A stretch of 64,000 nt of DNA, taken from assembly GCA_913057825.1 (NCBI GenBank), contig CAJXOW010000010.1, forward strand, positions 1 to 64,000, given 5' to 3'. The notes beneath the pieces were generated by a model. It did no database searches. It saw only the letters and a program-made list of their open reading frames with translations, and had not been told where the DNA came from. Below, piece by piece: positions 36,184 through 44,458 of the stretch. The position numbers and the translations under genes were made by a program. Source of the DNA: an uncultured Balneolaceae bacterium. GTDB lineage: Bacteria; Bacteroidota; Rhodothermia; Balneolales; Balneolaceae. The stretch's first letter is position 1. Every line of letters begins with the position of its first letter.

Positions 36184-37140
36184 CTATGTTCTGACTTCCT
36201 GTTTGAAAGCCAGGCTTGCTGCTCCGAGTAATGCCGCTTTATTGCCGAGTGACTCGTGAATTAATTCGAATCCATCGTGAAAGGTGGCCATCATGTATTT
36301 GTATGCCGTTTTGCGGGCCGGTTCCAATATCCAGTCACCTGCCTGGGACACTCCGCCGCTGACAATGATTTTTCGGATATCAAGAATATGGATGTAATTC
36401 ACGATAGCATATCCCAGTTTTTCGCCCGAAGAATACAGAATTTCCTGGGCCAGTTCATTGCCGTCATTGGCGGCATCGTATAGATCGATGGGCTCCAAAT
36501 CGTCAAATCGATTGGCAAACTTTTTATAGAGGGGATTGCTGGAATCATGCCGGATGCGGTCGGCGGCATATCGGCTCAGGAATCGTTGTCCGAGATAGGC
36601 TTCGATTCCGCCCCGGGTATTGCTGTTGGAAAGCGGCCCGGGGTAGTTGATGATCACGTGTCCGAGCTCACCGGCTGCTCCGGTGGTTCCCCGGTAAAGG
36701 TCGCCGTCAAAAATAATGCCGCCCCCTACGCCGGTGCCCAACGTTATCATAATAAAATGGTCAAAATCCTGTCCCTTACCGAAATGATGTGAACCCAGGG
36801 CGGCAAGGTTGGCATCATTTTCGACCAGACAGCTAAAGCCGGTACGCTGTTGGATTTCGTTACTGACGTTGACTGATTCCCAGCCCGGTAAATTCGGAGG
36901 GTTCTGTACGGTCGTTCGGTCTAGGGAGATCATACCGGGTGATCCCATTCCAACTCCGACCGGTTGTTCGTCGGCGGCGTCAGCGGCTTTTTGTATCGCC
37001 TGGCTAAGTCGTGAAAGCACATGGTCTCGTCCTTTGACCGCTTCCGTTTTTAGCGAAAACTTCTTTACAATACCCTTGTCGTCATCGACAAGAGCCGACT
37101 TAATATTGGTACCGCCTAAATCGATTCCAATTGCTAGCAT
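36184..37140 (-). CDS. ROK-family sugar kinase-like protein lacking zinc cysteines
   Basis: This 318-residue protein has the actin-like ATPase signals of ROK kinases: IGIDLGGTNIKSALV (phosphate 1), the catalytic Asp in VENDANLAALG (D109), TLGTGVGGGIIF and AAGELGHVIIN. The usual cysteine cluster C-x-C-G-x-x-G-C that binds zinc is replaced by SNSNTRGG (about 171-178), while the following EAYLGQRFL is kept. So it is probably a glucokinase-type ROK protein, but metal binding and perhaps stability differ. It lies 31 bp upstream of the lptD start. Confidence 0.87.
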   Translation of the reverse strand: MLAIGIDLGGTNIKSALVDDDKGIVKKFSLKTEAVKGRDHVLSRLSQAIQKAADAADEQPVGVGMGSPGMISLDRTTVQNPPNLPGWESVNVSNEIQQRTGFSCLVENDANLAALGSHHFGKGQDFDHFIMITLGTGVGGGIIFDGDLYRGTTGAAGELGHVIINYPGPLSNSNTRGGIEAYLGQRFLSRYAADRIRHDSSNPLYKKFANRFDDLEPIDLYDAANDGNELAQEILYSSGEKLGYAIVNYIHILDIRKIIVSGGVSQAGDWILEPARKTAYKYMMATFHDGFELIHESLGNKAALLGAASLAFKQEVRT

Positions 37141-37245
37141 GGAGGAAGTCCTTAAAAATCAAATTTTCATGTAATCGAAATTGAAAGTAAATAATAAATT
37201 AATAAAACCGGAGAGGAAAGGAAGAATTATAGCCTGTCAAAGATC

Positions 37246-37536
37246 TTAATCACGAATCTCTACCTTATATACTTTTTCACCTTCTTTGTGCATGCCGTAT
37301 TTCTCTCGTGCGATTCGATTTAACAGTGAGGTGTCTTGTTTGAGTTCTTTAATCTGTTGTTTAAGCTGTTTCGTTTCGGTCTCAAGCTGATGCGTTTTAT
37401 GTATCAGTTCTTTTTTTTCCTGACTCAGAGAATAGCGGGTCCATATGCTGTAGGTATCAAAAAACAACATCCAGATGACAATAATACCGCCCAGGAAAAG
37501 GAAGAGGTAATTTTTTTTCAATTTAAATGGATTCAT
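37246..37536 (-). CDS. FtsB/DivIC-like septum formation initiator
   Basis: This 96-residue protein has one transmembrane helix (YLFLFLGGIIVIWMLFF), then a coiled coil (KKELIHKTHQLETETKQLKQ and on) and the terminal motif ARERKYGM-like (IAREKYGMHKEGEKVYKVE). This is the FtsB/DivIC pattern; these proteins bridge FtsL and FtsQ in the divisome. It is the only cell-division gene seen here. Its upstream gap holds element R4. Confidence 0.88.
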   Translation of the reverse strand: MNPFKLKKNYLFLFLGGIIVIWMLFFDTYSIWTRYSLSQEKKELIHKTHQLETETKQLKQQIKELKQDTSLLNRIAREKYGMHKEGEKVYKVEIRD

Positions 37537-37604
37537 GAATTACCCGACTGGCTTAATGGGGAACTTGACGTCAAGTTGCTTCGTCTGCAATATAAGTGGG
37601 AGTT

Positions 37605-37790
37605 GTTTATTTTAAAAGCAGGTATTGAAACCCGGGCGGCGGTTCCTTGCTCGGAAACTTTTCTTCGTTAATGGGTGGCTAATAGTTGACTGCCCTTCAT
37701 ACTTCATGAGTTATTACAGTTTGAAAACCCAGAAAATTTTAATGCTTCGGAACCGCCGCCCGGGTTTCAATACCTGCTTTTAAAATAAAC
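37605..37790. repeat. Palindromic element R4 (subfamily 2, reverse orientation), 42-bp perfect arms
   Basis: Arms 37605-37646 and 37749-37790 are exact reverse complements over 42 bp. The inner 16 bp (CCCGGGCGGCGGTTCC) are shared with other copies. The outer 26 bp (GTTTATTTTAAAAGCAGG...) are found nowhere else in the window. The interior is the inverse of R2/R3 (CTTTTCTTCGTTAATGGG ... CCCAGAAAATTTTAATGC). It is located downstream of yraN and upstream of the FtsB-like gene, both on the minus strand. Confidence 0.9.
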
Positions 37791-37884
37791 TGAAGGAGGG
37801 GTTGTATGCCAGGGAAAGTGGATATAAGCCATCTACCGAAAAAGAGCATGCAGAAAATATCTCCGGCTGGAATTTTTGATTCAG

Positions 37885-38259
37885 CTAGTCCTGGTACCAG
37901 AAGGCTCCCTCAAAATGCTTGATATCCGGGGCGGATTGTTTCGTGTCCCGGATAGAGATGACGTCAAACCGTACCGGTGCGCCATCCATTTTGCGTTCGT
38001 ACAGCCAGGCCTCGCTGGCTTTGAAAATGTTTCTTCGTTTCTGGTCGGTAATGGAATCCTCCGGCGCCCCGTAGCCGTCACCTGTGCGGGTTTTGACCTC
38101 GACAAATATAATTTTTTGTCCTTCGTAAGCTACCAGGTCTACCTCGGATCGTTCAAAAAAGTAGTTGCGCTCAAGTATGGTATAGCCTTTGGACTCAAGG
38201 TAAGCGACGGCCAGTTCTTCCCCCTTCCGGCCGGTATTTTGTTTTTCCGATGATGGCAT
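37885..38259 (-). CDS. YraN family protein (UPF0102)
   Basis: This 124-residue protein with a restriction-endonuclease-like fold begins near KGEELAVAYLESKGYTILER, followed by SEVDLVAYEGQKIIFVEVKT, the D-(x)n-E-x-K core of the family. Relatives occur in most bacteria and often sit beside rnhB, but the function is not established. It follows the FmdB-like gene by 33 bp on the same strand. Confidence 0.9.
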   Translation of the reverse strand: MPSSEKQNTGRKGEELAVAYLESKGYTILERNYFFERSEVDLVAYEGQKIIFVEVKTRTGDGYGAPEDSITDQKRRNIFKASEAWLYERKMDGAPVRFDVISIRDTKQSAPDIKHFEGAFWYQD

Positions 38260-38292
38260 GTTTGGTTGCAGCGGAGTATTGGGAAAGAAGAG

Positions 38293-38592
38293 TTATTGTT
38301 CCGACGAAGAGCTGCTGTTTTGGTTGGACGTTCCGTTATTGCCGGATCCGGATCCATTATTTGCACTACTGGATGAGGCATCCCCGGAGTTGCCGGCTGA
38401 GTCTGATCCTTTGTCTTGCTTGTAATCGGTGACATAAAACCCGTCTCCCTTATAAACGACACCGCCACCCCCGCTGATGATGCGTTTTACCTTTTGACCG
38501 GTATCCGGACATTCTTCCAGGGGGTCGTCGTTAATGCCTTGCCAGATTTCAAAAGTAGATCCATCCTCACGCTTGTACTCATATGTAGGCAT
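38293..38592 (-). CDS. FmdB-like zinc-ribbon family protein without intact zinc site
   Basis: The N-terminal 45 residues of this 99-residue protein follow the FmdB/CxxC_CxxC pattern (MPTYEYKREDGSTFEIWQ, DDPLEECPDTGQKVKRIISG). The first CxxC is absent (replaced by KREDG), and the second is reduced to one cysteine (CPDTG). A conserved segment GVVYKGDGFYVTDYK follows. The C-terminal third is almost entirely Ser, Gly and Asn, a low-complexity tail. FmdB proteins have been linked to regulation of amidase genes, but that is not shown here. Confidence 0.8.
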   Translation of the reverse strand: MPTYEYKREDGSTFEIWQGINDDPLEECPDTGQKVKRIISGGGGVVYKGDGFYVTDYKQDKGSDSAGNSGDASSSSANNGSGSGNNGTSNQNSSSSSEQ

Positions 38593-38728
38593 AACCGTAA
38601 AATTCTGTTGGTTTGACTTTTCTAATTCAGAACAATCAACGCATTAAAACCGTCTGATCGTATGTTTAGTCTTGTAAAAGTTTCCCGGGGCCGGCGGGAT
38701 GCAGTCCAGGAATTTTTTCGGCAAAGGA

Positions 38729-39922
38729 TCATTGCAGTGCCTGAAGTCCTTTGTTGAGCCGATCGATGCCCTCTTTCAGATCTTCCATGGAGGAAGCGTA
38801 GCTTAGGCGAATGCCGTTGGGTTCTCCAAATGCGTCGCCGGGTACGGCCGCCAACCCCTGTTCTTCCAGCAGGTATAGGCAGAGATCCGTTGAATTTTCA
38901 AGGGTATTCCCCTGTTTGGTCGACCGATTCAGGTAATTTGATATATCAGGAAATACATAGAACGCTCCGGATGGCCAGAAGCATTCAATTCCGTCGATGG
39001 CATTCAAGGCCTCCACGATATAATCCCGGCGTTTCTGAAACTGATCTCTCATGTGATGGACGGCATCCAGGGGGCTGGTGTATGCAGTTTCGCCGGCTTT
39101 TTGAGATATGGCAGAAGGTGCGGAGGTCATCTGACTTTGGAGTTTGGCGACGGCGCCGGCGATAGCAGCAGGTGCGGCCATATAACCGAGACGCCATCCG
39201 GTCATGGCAAATCCTTTGGAAAACCCGTTGATAACCACCGTGCGATCTTTAAGTGATGTGTCCGCCTGCAGGATGCCGACGTGATCACGATCAAAGACGA
39301 TGTATTCATAAATTTCATCCGAAATGATGACAATTTCGGGATATTCATTTAAGACCTCTGCCAATTCAGCCAACTCGTCGCTCGTGTAGCAGGCGCCGGT
39401 TGGATTTGAGGGGGAGCAGAGGATAAGGGCTTTGGTATTATCGGTGATTGCATCTTCAAGCTGTTGGGGAGTGAGCTTGTAGTTGTTTTCAAATGAAGTT
39501 CGTACGGTTACCGGGGATCCTCCGGCCAATTTTGCCATTTGCGGGTAGGAAACCCAGTAAGGGGCGGGAATGATGACTTCGTCGTCGTCATCTACAAGTG
39601 CAAGCATTGATAAAGCGAGCGATTGCTTGGCTCCATTGGAGACCACAATTTGATCGGGTTCATACTTCAAGTTGTTATCACGACTGAGTTTATTGACGAT
39701 GGCTTCCCGAAGCTCGGGGGTCCCCGTGTTCATGGTATAGCCATGGAATCCCTCTTCGATGGCCCGGGTCCCGGCCTCACAGATGTGCCGGGGGGTATTG
39801 AAGTCAGGTTCGCCGGCACTCAGGGAAATAATGGAACGTCCTTCCCTTGCCAGAGATTTGGCTTTGGAGGAAATAGTAAGGGTTTCAGATGGTGATATTG
39901 CCTGCGCTCGCTGAGAAATCAT
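38729..39922 (-). CDS. Class I PLP-dependent aminotransferase (aspartate aminotransferase-like)
   Basis: This 397-residue fold-type I aminotransferase of the I-gamma group opens IISLSAGEPDFNTPRHI. It has the substrate/cofactor stretches GYTMNTGTPELR, SPSNPTGACYT and SDEIYEYIVFD, the PLP lysine about K236 in INGFSKGFAMTGWRLGY and the C-terminal arginine in GIRLSYA. Length and motifs suit an aspartate (possibly aspartate/prephenate) aminotransferase. It is on the minus strand; the gap to coaD carries a partial GGAGGCTGTC match to the F family but no full element. Confidence 0.92.
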   Translation of the reverse strand: MISQRAQAISPSETLTISSKAKSLAREGRSIISLSAGEPDFNTPRHICEAGTRAIEEGFHGYTMNTGTPELREAIVNKLSRDNNLKYEPDQIVVSNGAKQSLALSMLALVDDDDEVIIPAPYWVSYPQMAKLAGGSPVTVRTSFENNYKLTPQQLEDAITDNTKALILCSPSNPTGACYTSDELAELAEVLNEYPEIVIISDEIYEYIVFDRDHVGILQADTSLKDRTVVINGFSKGFAMTGWRLGYMAAPAAIAGAVAKLQSQMTSAPSAISQKAGETAYTSPLDAVHHMRDQFQKRRDYIVEALNAIDGIECFWPSGAFYVFPDISNYLNRSTKQGNTLENSTDLCLYLLEEQGLAAVPGDAFGEPNGIRLSYASSMEDLKEGIDRLNKGLQALQ

Positions 39923-40086
39923 AGTAAAATATATTTTAATTGTTTTCGGTCCAGGAGGCTGTCATGTATTTGGCCGGAAAATATCAAAAACTATGTCTTT
40001 TTACTAGCCCGGATTCCCATATTAGTGAAATTAGGGCTGGGAGTGTTTCGGACTTTTACTGATTTACTCCGATAGAGTGCTTTATC

Positions 40087-40572
40087 CTAGAATTTTTGAC
40101 GCAGCGCGTTAGCGACATGCGGGGGGACAAAGGAGGATAGATCTCCGTCCCAGTAAGCAATTTCTTTGACCAGAGAGGCCGAGACAAAAGTAAGTTGTTC
40201 GTCGGGCATCAGGAAAACGGTTTCCACATCGGGTGCCAGCCGTCGATTCATCAAAGCCATTCGAAATTCATATTCAAAATCGGAAACTTGCCGTACGCCC
40301 CGGATCAACGTGGTGGCTTCCTTCTTTTGGGCAAAATTCACCAGCAAACCGGTGAACTGGGCTACCTCAACCTGGTCCCGCCAAGGTTTGTCTTCAATAG
40401 CTTGGTGAATAAGGTCGGCTCGCTCATCGCCGTTGAATACGGTCTCCTTTTTGTTATTGACAGCAATCGTGACGATGGTGGTATCAAACAGTTCCGTCGC
40501 CCTTTCAAGGATGTCGAGGTGTCCATAGGTGAAAGGATCGAATGAACCGGGGTAGAGTGCTGTTCTTCTCAT
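40087..40572 (-). CDS. coaD: Phosphopantetheine adenylyltransferase
   Basis: This 161-residue nucleotidyltransferase starts ALYPGSFDPFTYGHLDIL, with the T/HxGH motif. It also has ATTLIRGVRQVSDFEYEF and the C-terminal SSSLVKEIA-like stretch (VSASLVKEIAYWDGDLS). It makes dephospho-CoA from phosphopantetheine and ATP. rsmD lies 19 bp upstream on the same strand, a pairing common across bacteria. Confidence 0.96.
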   Translation of the reverse strand: MRRTALYPGSFDPFTYGHLDILERATELFDTTIVTIAVNNKKETVFNGDERADLIHQAIEDKPWRDQVEVAQFTGLLVNFAQKKEATTLIRGVRQVSDFEYEFRMALMNRRLAPDVETVFLMPDEQLTFVSASLVKEIAYWDGDLSSFVPPHVANALRQKF

Positions 40573-40591
40573 GATATCTGGATTTTAGATC

Positions 40592-41161
40592 TTAATCGAG
40601 CAGTTTGTCATCCTCATCAACGGTTTCGGCGTTAAAAATCGTGATGAGGGTTCGACCATATTCTTTGGTTATGTAGCAGTTGGGATGATCTTCAAAACGA
40701 TTGTACTTGTTGTGTTCTACAATAAGCCATCCCCCTTCGTTAAGCCAGTTGTTTTGAAAGATTGGATCGAGTATTGGATCGAATGTTTCGTATTTATAGG
40801 GAGGATCACAAAAAATAAAATCAACTGGTATGGGAGGCCCCTGGAGAAATTCCTCCACATTGGCACAGCGGGTACTTACCTGGTCGCTGACTTCAAATTC
40901 TCGTGAGTAATCTTCAATACGGCGAAGCAGGTATTTGTCGCGGTCCACAAATGTTGCATGGCTGGCGCCCCGCGAAAGGGCTTCAAATCCGAGGTTGCCG
41001 GTACCGGCAAAAAGGTCCAGTACCCGGGCATTTTCCAGGAACCGCCGGGAATCTATGGTCGAAAATATGCCTTCTTTGGCGCGACCGGTGGTGGGACGCA
41101 ACTTATGATTTTTAGGTACATCTATAATTCGTCCTTTCAACAGTCCGGTTATGATACGCAT
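40592..41161 (-). CDS. rsmD: 16S rRNA (guanine(966)-N(2))-methyltransferase RsmD
   Basis: This 189-residue SAM methyltransferase begins MRIITGLLKGRIIDVPK. The SAM site is VLDLFAGTGNLGFEALSRGA, and the catalytic motif is FCDPPYKYE (DPPY). It methylates the ribosomal small subunit RNA. In the same direction it precedes coaD by 19 bp. The DUF3822-like gene lies upstream, now separated by element F2. Confidence 0.95.
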   Translation of the reverse strand: MRIITGLLKGRIIDVPKNHKLRPTTGRAKEGIFSTIDSRRFLENARVLDLFAGTGNLGFEALSRGASHATFVDRDKYLLRRIEDYSREFEVSDQVSTRCANVEEFLQGPPIPVDFIFCDPPYKYETFDPILDPIFQNNWLNEGGWLIVEHNKYNRFEDHPNCYITKEYGRTLITIFNAETVDEDDKLLD

Positions 41162-41200
41162 GATCGAAAAAGAAAATGATTGATGTTAAAAATCCAGGGA

Positions 41201-41368
41201 CTAGGAGTCTGTCGGACTTTCACAATTCTACTGCAAAAAAGCCGGCTTTGGGGGATTTCGACCGATTTTTCCTTAAATAGACCCGCTATTTTACGTCAAA
41301 ATCGGCCAAAACCTACCTCAAAACGGACTTTTTTTCGTTTCGAACCGAAAAATCCGACAGACTCCTAG
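41201..41368. repeat. Palindromic element F2 (MITE-like)
   Basis: Terminal inverted repeats CTAGGAGTCTGTCGGAC (41201) and TCCGACAGACTCCTAG (to 41368). The interior is close to element F1 at 8293-8455 (shared CACAATTCTACTGCAAAAAA, GACCGATTTTTCCTTAAATA). Where F1 has GGAGGCTG in both ends, F2 has GGAGTCTG in both ends, so the ends changed together. No open reading frame. It fills most of the gap between the DUF3822-like gene and rsmD. Confidence 0.82.
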
Positions 41369-41466
41369 GAACATCGGGGTTTAGCTGTCAGAGAGCCTCT
41401 GCCAAGATAAATATTAACTGCCGTGCCTGGAAGTTAGCCCTTGTAATATGCTAAATAAATAGGGAA

Positions 41467-42330
41467 TCAAAAATTTCCAACCGCCATAAGAATAGCTGGG
41501 AAGGCCCGGGTCAGAGGGAAGTTATAATTTCTTTCCGGGGCATCAATTTTCATTTTGTCAAGCGAATTCAGCAAGCATATCGAAGCTGCATCATCCCAGT
41601 AAGGCTCTAAAACATCGATGAGTTGATCGGTTTGATCTCCATATACGTAAATATATTCATGCAAGCCGTGGAGCCATTTCAAATGTTCGGCCTTTTGCAG
41701 CCATAGGTAGGGAAGGTCGATCAGATCGTCAAACTTGATGTAGGTGGCTGATCTCATTTTTCCCAGCAAAAAGGAAGCGATGCTGACCAGGTTGCGATGA
41801 ATGGAAACCGTCATGAAAGAACCCTTTTGTCCGGTGTGTTGAGTCCACTGCTGACCCAGTTCAAAATCGCTGAAAAACTCACCACTTCCAATCGGATTGG
41901 AAAGCTTGCGATACCCCTCCATTACCTTCTTGTTGCGGACAAGCAGCAGTTTGAAATTCTGATTGCTCAGCCCGAACCAGAATGGTTCGATCAATCGTCG
42001 GTCGATACCTCTCATCAAGATATTCAGATATGCTTCCCGTTCGTCAGCTTTATCATAGATCAGTTTGGGAAGTATGCTCCAGCATTCATGAACGGGATGT
42101 GTTTGGAGTCGAATCCGGTTGATATGGTACTGGTCCTTGAGCTCTTTGACCGAATCAAGCACAGCCGGGAATGAATCTTCGGAACGAGTGACCAAAGACT
42201 CGTGTACATCGAAGTTGAATTCAATAGCTCCAATGTAGGTTAATTGCTTGTCTGCTTCCGGGTCGCTAACGGCATAATAGAGATTACCCGCTGAAAAGCA
42301 TACCCCCAGATTAGTTCCCGGATCATCCAT
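41467..42330 (-). CDS. DUF3822-like protein
   Basis: This 287-residue soluble protein has an N-terminal half with acidic and aromatic segments (VCFSAGNLYYAVSDPEAD), a later conserved-looking stretch (GSFMTVSIHRNLVSIASFLLGK) and an ending NFPLTRAFPAILMAVGNF. I associate this layout and its place beside rsmD and coaD with the DUF3822 family of Bacteroidota, thought to have an actin-like ATPase fold. The assignment is from memory of the gene order and general look, not from a search. The function is unknown. Confidence 0.6.
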   Translation of the reverse strand: MDDPGTNLGVCFSAGNLYYAVSDPEADKQLTYIGAIEFNFDVHESLVTRSEDSFPAVLDSVKELKDQYHINRIRLQTHPVHECWSILPKLIYDKADEREAYLNILMRGIDRRLIEPFWFGLSNQNFKLLLVRNKKVMEGYRKLSNPIGSGEFFSDFELGQQWTQHTGQKGSFMTVSIHRNLVSIASFLLGKMRSATYIKFDDLIDLPYLWLQKAEHLKWLHGLHEYIYVYGDQTDQLIDVLEPYWDDAASICLLNSLDKMKIDAPERNYNFPLTRAFPAILMAVGNF

Positions 42331-42338
42331 GCATTTTG

Positions 42339-42818
42339 TTATCTCCAGTTTGGCGCGTTCAACTCGGTCGTATTTTCCAGACTTCCGATACGGTCTTTCG
42401 TATCAGGGTCTTGCAATTTATAGATTTCGGGTCTTAGCGTATCGTTAAGCGTATATTCAAACCGTTTATGAGGGGGGCGGGGAGAGTAAATCATGGAATC
42501 GGCCTTGAATTCCTCATTCGGGCTATAGGACTTAAACAGTGAATCTCCGACTACTCTCATCGCCGAGTCGGTTTTGACAAAGTTGACGACGCTGTCGAGT
42601 CCTCCTTTCGTGGGGGGGAAATGACCCTTGGTGCGATTGTATTGAACAAGTGCGTCTCTTACATTGCTCATCCGATGCCGCACATGTTCGCGCATTTGCT
42701 GGCGTTCTATCACTTCTTGGTAGGGATCTACAATGGCGTGATAGAGCATATATCCCAGGATGATGATAATAACGCCCAATACTACACTCAATATCCGGTT
42801 ACGAGTATCAATATCCAT
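42339..42818 (-). CDS. Membrane-anchored hypothetical protein
   Basis: I do not recognise this 159-residue protein. It has one N-terminal transmembrane helix (SVVLGVIIIILGYMLYHAIV), then a helical segment (QQMREHVRHRMSNVRDALVQYN) followed by KGHFPPTKGGLDSVVNFV. The anchor-plus-long-helix shape and the phrase about a growing-length variable (YNRTKGHFPPTKGGLDSV) faintly resemble type II pseudopilins, but there is no prepilin cleavage site. Its stop is 8 bp before the DUF3822-like gene, so they are co-transcribed. Confidence 0.7.
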   Translation of the reverse strand: MDIDTRNRILSVVLGVIIIILGYMLYHAIVDPYQEVIERQQMREHVRHRMSNVRDALVQYNRTKGHFPPTKGGLDSVVNFVKTDSAMRVVGDSLFKSYSPNEEFKADSMIYSPRPPHKRFEYTLNDTLRPEIYKLQDPDTKDRIGSLENTTELNAPNWR

Positions 42819-42944
42819 TTTAATTCCAACCTGTATTTATAAATATTCGATTATTAAAAGTCATAAGTAAGTAACTTGACGGAATGTACGAAAATACATG
42901 CAGGTCTGCTTACATGCAAGCAGGCTTTTTACTCATTATACAAC

Positions 42945-43107
42945 AGGGATATGTAAAAAACCGGGCAGCGGTTCCGAAGCATTAAAAAATTTTGGGTATA
43001 ATCCTGGAATAACTTTAATCGCATATAGGGCCCTTTACCAGTCACTGTCAATAAACGAGGAAAAGTTTCCGAGCAAGGAACCGCTGCCCGGTTTTTTGCA
43101 TATCCCT
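42945..43107. repeat. Palindromic element R5 (subfamily 2)
   Basis: Arms 42945-42975 and 43077-43107 pair over 31 bp with one mismatch. The usual inner GGCGGCGG is here GGCAGCGG, and the opposite arm carries the matching change (CCGCTGCC). The outer part AGGGATATG is locus-specific. The interior keeps GAAGCATTAAA and GAAAAGTTTCCGAGCAA but is otherwise more diverged. It lies in a divergent gap before the MATE gene. Confidence 0.88.
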
Positions 43108-43165
43108 TAAATTTATTAGCTTCAAGCGCTTCCGGCAATAAGACTGTTAATTTAGATTCAAGTTT

Positions 43166-44458
43166 GTGAATAGGCGTATACTGCGGTTAGCCATTCCGAA
43201 TATATTAAGTAATTTATCTGTTCCGCTGCTCGGAGCCGTGGATACGGCGATGGTGGGACATCTGGAGGATGTGGCTTATCTTGGGGCGATATCGGTAGGC
43301 GGTATGATTTTCAATTTCCTGTTCTGGGGTTTTGGTTTCTTGCGTATGGGGACTACGGGATTGACGGCTCAGTCGTTTGGTAAGGAAGAACCCACCTCGG
43401 TCGTAATGGATTTGTCGAGAGCCTTGCTGGTCGCTGCCGTAGGAAGCGTGATGTTGATTATACTGCAGGATTTCATTGCATACATAAGTTTCTGGGTGGT
43501 TGAAGCGTCGCCAGAAGTAGAACGATTTACCCGCCTCTACTTTTTCATTCGAATCTATTCGGCCCCTGCTGTACTGGGAGTGTACGCATTGAATGGCTGG
43601 TTCCTCGGGATGCAAAATGCCAAATACCCTATGTATGTGACGATCGGCCTGAATGCATTGAATATCGGACTGGATGTACTATTTATTTATGGGTTTGGGA
43701 TGCATGTGGACGGCGTAGCCTGGGGAACTCTGATTGCTCGTTATTTCGGTTTATTTCTGGCTGTCGGGCTATTGTTGTACTCATACCGGGATTATATGCG
43801 CCATTTTGTGAGGGACAGGCTCTTAGAGTTGAGAGAGCTTAAAAAATTTGTTACCGTCAACCGGGATATCTTTATTCGAACCCTGTGCCTGATATTCACA
43901 TTTTCATTTTTCACCGCTAAATCGGCCGAGAGCGGGGACATTATCCTTGCGGCCAATACGATATTGATACAACTTTGGATGATCATATCTTACGGCATTG
44001 ACGGGTTTGCCTATGCTGCCGAGAGCCTGGTGGGACGTTTTATCGGGGCCCGAGATCGACAGCGATTAAGACAAGCTATTGCTTATTCGTTTATTTGGGG
44101 GATTTCTATTGGGGTAGCTGGGTCGGTCGTCTATGGGATTTTCGACCGGACTATATTGAAGATATTCACTAACAAACCGGAGGTCATACAACAGGCCCTT
44201 TCCGTATTTGCCTGGACCATTGCGGCTCCGCTGGTGAACAGTTTTAGCTATATATGGGATGGCATCTTTATCGGGGCCACGGCCTCAGTACCCATGCGTA
44301 ACTCAATGATTATTGCCACGCTTCTCATCTTCCTGCCCGCCTACTACCTGGGGAAAGGAGTGCTTGGAGCCCATGCCCTCTGGATGGCAATGACCTTGTT
44401 TATGTTTGCTCGCGGTTTGACCCTGTCACTTTTTTATCCGTCGTATATCATGAAATAG
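43166..44458 (+). CDS. MATE family efflux transporter
   Basis: This 430-residue protein has about twelve membrane helices. It begins LAIPNILSNLSVPLLGAVDTAMVGHL, the standard MATE opening, and the second half repeats the pattern (ISYGIDGFAYAAESLVGR). It most resembles the DinF-like branch. MATE proteins export cationic compounds using Na+ or H+ gradients; the substrate here is unknown. The start is GTG at 43166. Element R5 fills its upstream region. Confidence 0.92.
   Translation: MNRRILRLAIPNILSNLSVPLLGAVDTAMVGHLEDVAYLGAISVGGMIFNFLFWGFGFLRMGTTGLTAQSFGKEEPTSVVMDLSRALLVAAVGSVMLIILQDFIAYISFWVVEASPEVERFTRLYFFIRIYSAPAVLGVYALNGWFLGMQNAKYPMYVTIGLNALNIGLDVLFIYGFGMHVDGVAWGTLIARYFGLFLAVGLLLYSYRDYMRHFVRDRLLELRELKKFVTVNRDIFIRTLCLIFTFSFFTAKSAESGDIILAANTILIQLWMIISYGIDGFAYAAESLVGRFIGARDRQRLRQAIAYSFIWGISIGVAGSVVYGIFDRTILKIFTNKPEVIQQALSVFAWTIAAPLVNSFSYIWDGIFIGATASVPMRNSMIIATLLIFLPAYYLGKGVLGAHALWMAMTLFMFARGLTLSLFYPSYIMK

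Noticed and set aside
39952..39964. CCAGGAGGCTGTC, resembling the end of an F element, upstream of the aminotransferase gene
   Set aside because: Only about 10 bases match and no convincing inverted partner or interior follows; could be a relic or chance.
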